Positions 7,215 to 9,600 of a DNA stretch of 9,600 nt are shown in pieces. Within the stretch, counting starts at the first letter, position 1; every line of letters starts with the position of its first letter. The notes beneath the pieces were generated by a model, which worked only from the letters and a program-made list of their open reading frames with translations, made no database searches and was not told where the DNA came from. The DNA is from CAYXVU01 sp964468725 (lineage in GTDB: Bacteria; Acidobacteriota; Blastocatellia; UBA7656). Position numbers and translations under genes: made by a program. The stretch is taken from NCBI GenBank assembly GCA_964468725.1, contig CAYXVU010000232.1:1-9600 (forward strand), written 5' to 3'.

Positions 7215-7303
7215 CACGCCTGCGACAATCCCTACTGATCTTTGTCAGTGGCCTATCCTCGACAGCAAACAACGCTCGTCCACTCTCATTCAAGGTTTCG
7301 ATT

Positions 7304-8407
7304 ATGCCCGACAAACGAATTTTTTCCCGGCTCATCGCCTTTGTTTTACTCATCCCCGCCTTTGCCATTGCTCAATCACAAGGCAATGTGTCATCCGCAG
7401 GTGCAGGGAGTTTCGACCTGCAAAAGATTGCGGATGGCATCTATGCAGCCATCCGCAAAGAGCCGCCGGGGCTTGGCTTCGATGCCAATGTCGTCTTCAT
7501 CATCAATGACCGCGATGTCATCGTCGTTGACACCAATGTTACGCCAGCATCGGCAAAAGAGTCGCTCGCAGCCTTACGAATGTTGACCGACAAACCGGTC
7601 AGCTACGTCATCAACACCCACTGGCATGACGACCACATATTAGGCAATCAGGTCTATCGGGAAGCCTTCCCTGCCGTCGAGTTCATCGGCCACACCAGCA
7701 CCTTGCAAGACTTGCCAACCGTCGGCGCGTCCAATCGCCAGCAACTCCTCGCAGGCGGGCCGCAAGTCGTTGCCCAACTGAAAAGCCTCGTCGAACAGAA
7801 CAAGAGCCTCACCGGAAAGGCGCTGACCGAAGAAGAGCGCGCCAGCTACCTGAGCGACATCAAGTGGGCAGAGCGATACTTTGCAGAGGCTCCGAAATTT
7901 CAGGTCATTCTCCCCACCATAACGATTGCTGATCGCTTGACTTTGCATCGCGGCACTCGCGTCATTGACATTCGCCACCTCGGGCGCGGCCATTCCGGCG
8001 CAGACCTTATCGTTCATTTGCCGCAAGAGAATGTCGTCATCACCGGCGACCTGATCGTCTGGCCGGTGCCGTTGGTCGGTTCAACTTCCTATCCGAGCGA
8101 ATATCTGGCGACCCTCGAAAAGTTATTGGCGCTGCAATCGGGCGTGATGATTCCCGGTCATGGAAGAGTCCAACGCGATGATGTCTATGCCAAGCTGATG
8201 GTCAGGTTGTTGCGCGCCATCACTGAACAGGTGGCCGCCGCCGTCGCGCGCGGCGAATCGTTAGAGCAGACACGCAAGAGCGTCAACCTTGAAGAGTTTC
8301 GACAAGCCTTCGCGGGAGATTCGCAACTGCGGAGTTTTATCTTTTCTTATTACGTTTCGGGACCTGCCGTTGCCGCAGCCTATCGGCAAGCGACGGCAAA
8401 GAAATGA
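7304..8407 (+). CDS. Exported metallo-beta-lactamase-fold hydrolase
   Basis: This encodes 367 residues. A signal peptide is clear: basic MPDKRIFSR, a hydrophobic core, then AFAIA before Q at about residue 24, so the enzyme probably acts in the periplasm. The metal-binding motif HxHxDH is THWHDDH, giving H106, H108, D110 and H111. H230 (GRGHSGADL), D249 (ITGDLIV) and H286 (IPGHGRV) complete a two-metal site. Class B1 beta-lactamases have Cys at the position of D249, and the bridging Asp here is typical of glyoxalase II-like and other general hydrolases. I therefore do not call it an antibiotic-resistance enzyme; the substrate is unknown. The frame is open further upstream (to 7058, inside the permease gene), but ATG 7304 is chosen for the signal peptide that follows at once and for AAGG at 7292-7295, 8 bases upstream. 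It may share a transcript with the permease gene or have its own weak promoter near 7201-7229. Confidence 0.88.
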   Translation: MPDKRIFSRLIAFVLLIPAFAIAQSQGNVSSAGAGSFDLQKIADGIYAAIRKEPPGLGFDANVVFIINDRDVIVVDTNVTPASAKESLAALRMLTDKPVSYVINTHWHDDHILGNQVYREAFPAVEFIGHTSTLQDLPTVGASNRQQLLAGGPQVVAQLKSLVEQNKSLTGKALTEEERASYLSDIKWAERYFAEAPKFQVILPTITIADRLTLHRGTRVIDIRHLGRGHSGADLIVHLPQENVVITGDLIVWPVPLVGSTSYPSEYLATLEKLLALQSGVMIPGHGRVQRDDVYAKLMVRLLRAITEQVAAAVARGESLEQTRKSVNLEEFRQAFAGDSQLRSFIFSYYVSGPAVAAAYRQATAKK

Positions 8408-8498
8408 AAGAGGATCAGCCGATCAAGGCAAAGTAACGCAATTCGCCATGAGACATTCGGGAAGAGAGGAGAAGGTTCGTAGCAGTTTTTCCCGACAC

Positions 8499-8831
8499 TC
8501 AATCGGTGCTGAGGTATTCTTCGACCGTCAGCCCGACGCGATGAAAGAAGCGGTCGGCCAGGGAAGGAATATCATCAACGGCTTCGTCAAGCACAATACG
8601 TTCGACGCGCCACATGGGCAAAAACATCCGCGTCAGTCCGATGTTGCGCTCGCCTCTGGCGATCATCTGAATCCAATCGTCAAAGGTGTTGAGATCAATG
8701 CCGCGCAGGTATACGCCCGCCGCGTTCAACTCTTTGAGTTGGCCCCAAAGTTTTTCTTTGGGGCTATGCAGATAGAGGATGACGGGAGCACCGATGGGCA
8801 TCCCATTGTCATTCTCTTTGTCATCGGCCAT
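8499..8831 (-). CDS. Uncharacterised 110-residue protein coupled to the thiolase
   Basis: This encodes 110 residues; I do not recognise a named family. It has no signal peptide or membrane helix, so it is probably cytoplasmic. About residues 15-50 read as alternating strands: VILYLHSPKEKLWGQL, then AAGVYLRGIDL, then a helix-like FDDWIQMIA. This strand-glycine pattern loosely recalls Sm/Hfq-like or related small beta folds, but that is only a visual impression. Residues 67-110 (MFLPMWRVERIVLDEAV, then a helical tail ending in EEYLSTD) contain a run typical of a well-folded protein. The ATG at 8831 is 9 bases after the thiolase stop, with GGGAAA in between as a weak ribosome site, so the two are probably co-translated. 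It ends 91 bases from the convergent hydrolase gene. The gene call is good; the function is unknown. Confidence 0.75.
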   Translation of the reverse strand: MADDKENDNGMPIGAPVILYLHSPKEKLWGQLKELNAAGVYLRGIDLNTFDDWIQMIARGERNIGLTRMFLPMWRVERIVLDEAVDDIPSLADRFFHRVGLTVEEYLSTD

Positions 8832-8840
8832 AGCATTTCC

Positions 8841-9600
8841 CTATCGTTCAACGATCATAGCGATGCCTTGCCCGCCGCCGATACAGAGCGCCGCCAACCC
8901 GCGCTTCACGTCGCGTCGTTGCATTTCATAGAGCAAGGTGACGAGAATGCGCGCACCGCTCGCGCCGATGGGGTGGCCAAGAGCAATCGCGCCGCCGTTA
9001 ACGTTGACACGTGCTCCATCAATGCCTAACTTCCGCACGACGGCGAGGCTTTGCGAGGCGAAGGCTTCATTGAGTTCGAATAGATCAATATCGGCAAGCC
9101 TCAGATCGGCTCTCTCCAATGCGCGCTCAATTGCCGGAACCGGCCCCATCCCCATCACGCGCGGCTCGACGCCCGCCGAAGCATAGCTAACGATGCTCGC
9201 CAGCGGCGCAAGCTCCATTAACCGCGCCCGTTCTTGACTGGCAATCACAAGCGCCGCAGCGCCATCATTAATTCCCGACGCATTGCCTGCGGTCACCGAA
9301 CCGCTCTCTTGAAGAAAAGCCGGTCGCAATCGCGCCAACGACTCCGCAGTCGTTTGAGCGCGCGGGTGTTCGTCAACTTGAAAGGGCAACGGTTCGCCCT
9401 TTTTTTGTGGAATGGGTACAGGCGTAATTTCGGCTTCGAACCTTCCCGCAGCAATTGCGGCAGCCGCACGTTGCTGACTCTGTGCGGCAAAGGCGTCTTG
9501 GTCGGCGCGCGAAATGCCTTCTTCCGCAGCAACGTTTTCTCCCGTAATTCCCATGTGACAATGTTCCAGCGCACAGGTCAGTCCTTCGCTCAACATCGAA
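8841..9600 (-). CDS. Acetyl-CoA acetyltransferase-type thiolase (5' end outside window)
   Basis: About 253 C-terminal residues of a thiolase are visible; the family is usually about 390 residues, so roughly the first 140, including the acyl-accepting cysteine, lie outside the window. The frame is open to the window edge, and the ATG at 9596 is internal (HMGITGENVA follows, as it does well inside thiolases). Seen in order are: SVTAGNASGINDGAAA, the conserved loop; FELNEAFA; VNVNGGAIALGHPIGASGARI, signature 2 with the catalytic His; and AALCIGGGQGIAMIVE, signature 3 with the second catalytic Cys. The enzyme makes or cleaves acetoacetyl-CoA or longer 3-ketoacyl-CoA in fatty-acid, ketone-body or polyhydroxyalkanoate metabolism. 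Chain-length preference cannot be read from the sequence. It is followed after 9 bases by a small uncharacterised gene, probably in the same operon. The family call is near certain. Confidence 0.95.
   Translation of the reverse strand, partial: SMLSEGLTCALEHCHMGITGENVAAEEGISRADQDAFAAQSQQRAAAAIAAGRFEAEITPVPIPQKKGEPLPFQVDEHPRAQTTAESLARLRPAFLQESGSVTAGNASGINDGAAALVIASQERARLMELAPLASIVSYASAGVEPRVMGMGPVPAIERALERADLRLADIDLFELNEAFASQSLAVVRKLGIDGARVNVNGGAIALGHPIGASGARILVTLLYEMQRRDVKRGLAALCIGGGQGIAMIVER

Noticed and set aside
7058..7303. Upstream extension of the metallo-hydrolase frame into the permease gene
   Set aside because: It would put 82 low-complexity residues ahead of a clear signal peptide and overlap the permease; ATG 7304 has its own ribosome site.
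8408..8498. Bidirectional terminator between the convergent hydrolase and small-protein genes
   Set aside because: No stable GC-rich hairpin followed by a T run could be found on either strand.

Overview
The window reads as chromosomal DNA of a moderate-GC, didermic bacterium. An Acidobacteriota-like (Blastocatellia-type) source is my impression, based on the secreted metallo-hydrolase, the thiolase paired with a small conserved-looking protein, and moderate base composition. There is no rRNA or other taxonomic marker in the window, so this assignment is weak. No RNA genes, insertion sequences, CRISPR arrays or attachment sites were seen.

Region 1 (1-5347, minus strand) holds the most interesting content: a compact four-gene operon, transcribed right to left. 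In order these are a von Willebrand A (vWA) domain lipoprotein (5347-4016), a four-helix membrane protein (3999-3532), a tubulin/FtsZ-superfamily protein (3488-2001), and a long protein (1953 to beyond position 1) that carries an actin/Hsp70-type phosphate-binding motif (VGVDFGASNTSVY) near residue 567, with its C-terminus outside the window. The gaps between these genes are 16, 43 and 47 bases, and the three downstream starts have good Shine-Dalgarno sequences. One transcription unit therefore appears to encode a tubulin-like and an actin-like nucleotide-binding protein together with a lipid-anchored vWA protein and an integral membrane protein. I infer a membrane-associated cytoskeletal or membrane-remodelling apparatus.

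Region 2 (5348-5895) separates the operon from a divergent gene. It is AT-rich around 5500-5660 and holds a candidate sigma70-type promoter reading into the operon, a duplicated TTAGG/TATAAA motif, and a possible hydrophobic microORF that overlaps the vWA start by ATGA. A 9-base direct repeat lies just upstream of the divergent gene.

Region 3 (5896-8407, plus strand) has an MFS permease followed, after about 196 bases that contain a perfect 10-bp inverted repeat, by an exported metallo-beta-lactamase-fold hydrolase. Region 4 (8499-9600, minus strand) is convergent to it: the 3' two-thirds of an acetyl-CoA acetyltransferase-type thiolase and, 9 bases after its stop, a 110-residue uncharacterised protein. 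Regions 3 and 4 look like ordinary metabolic and transport genes with no evident functional link to the operon.
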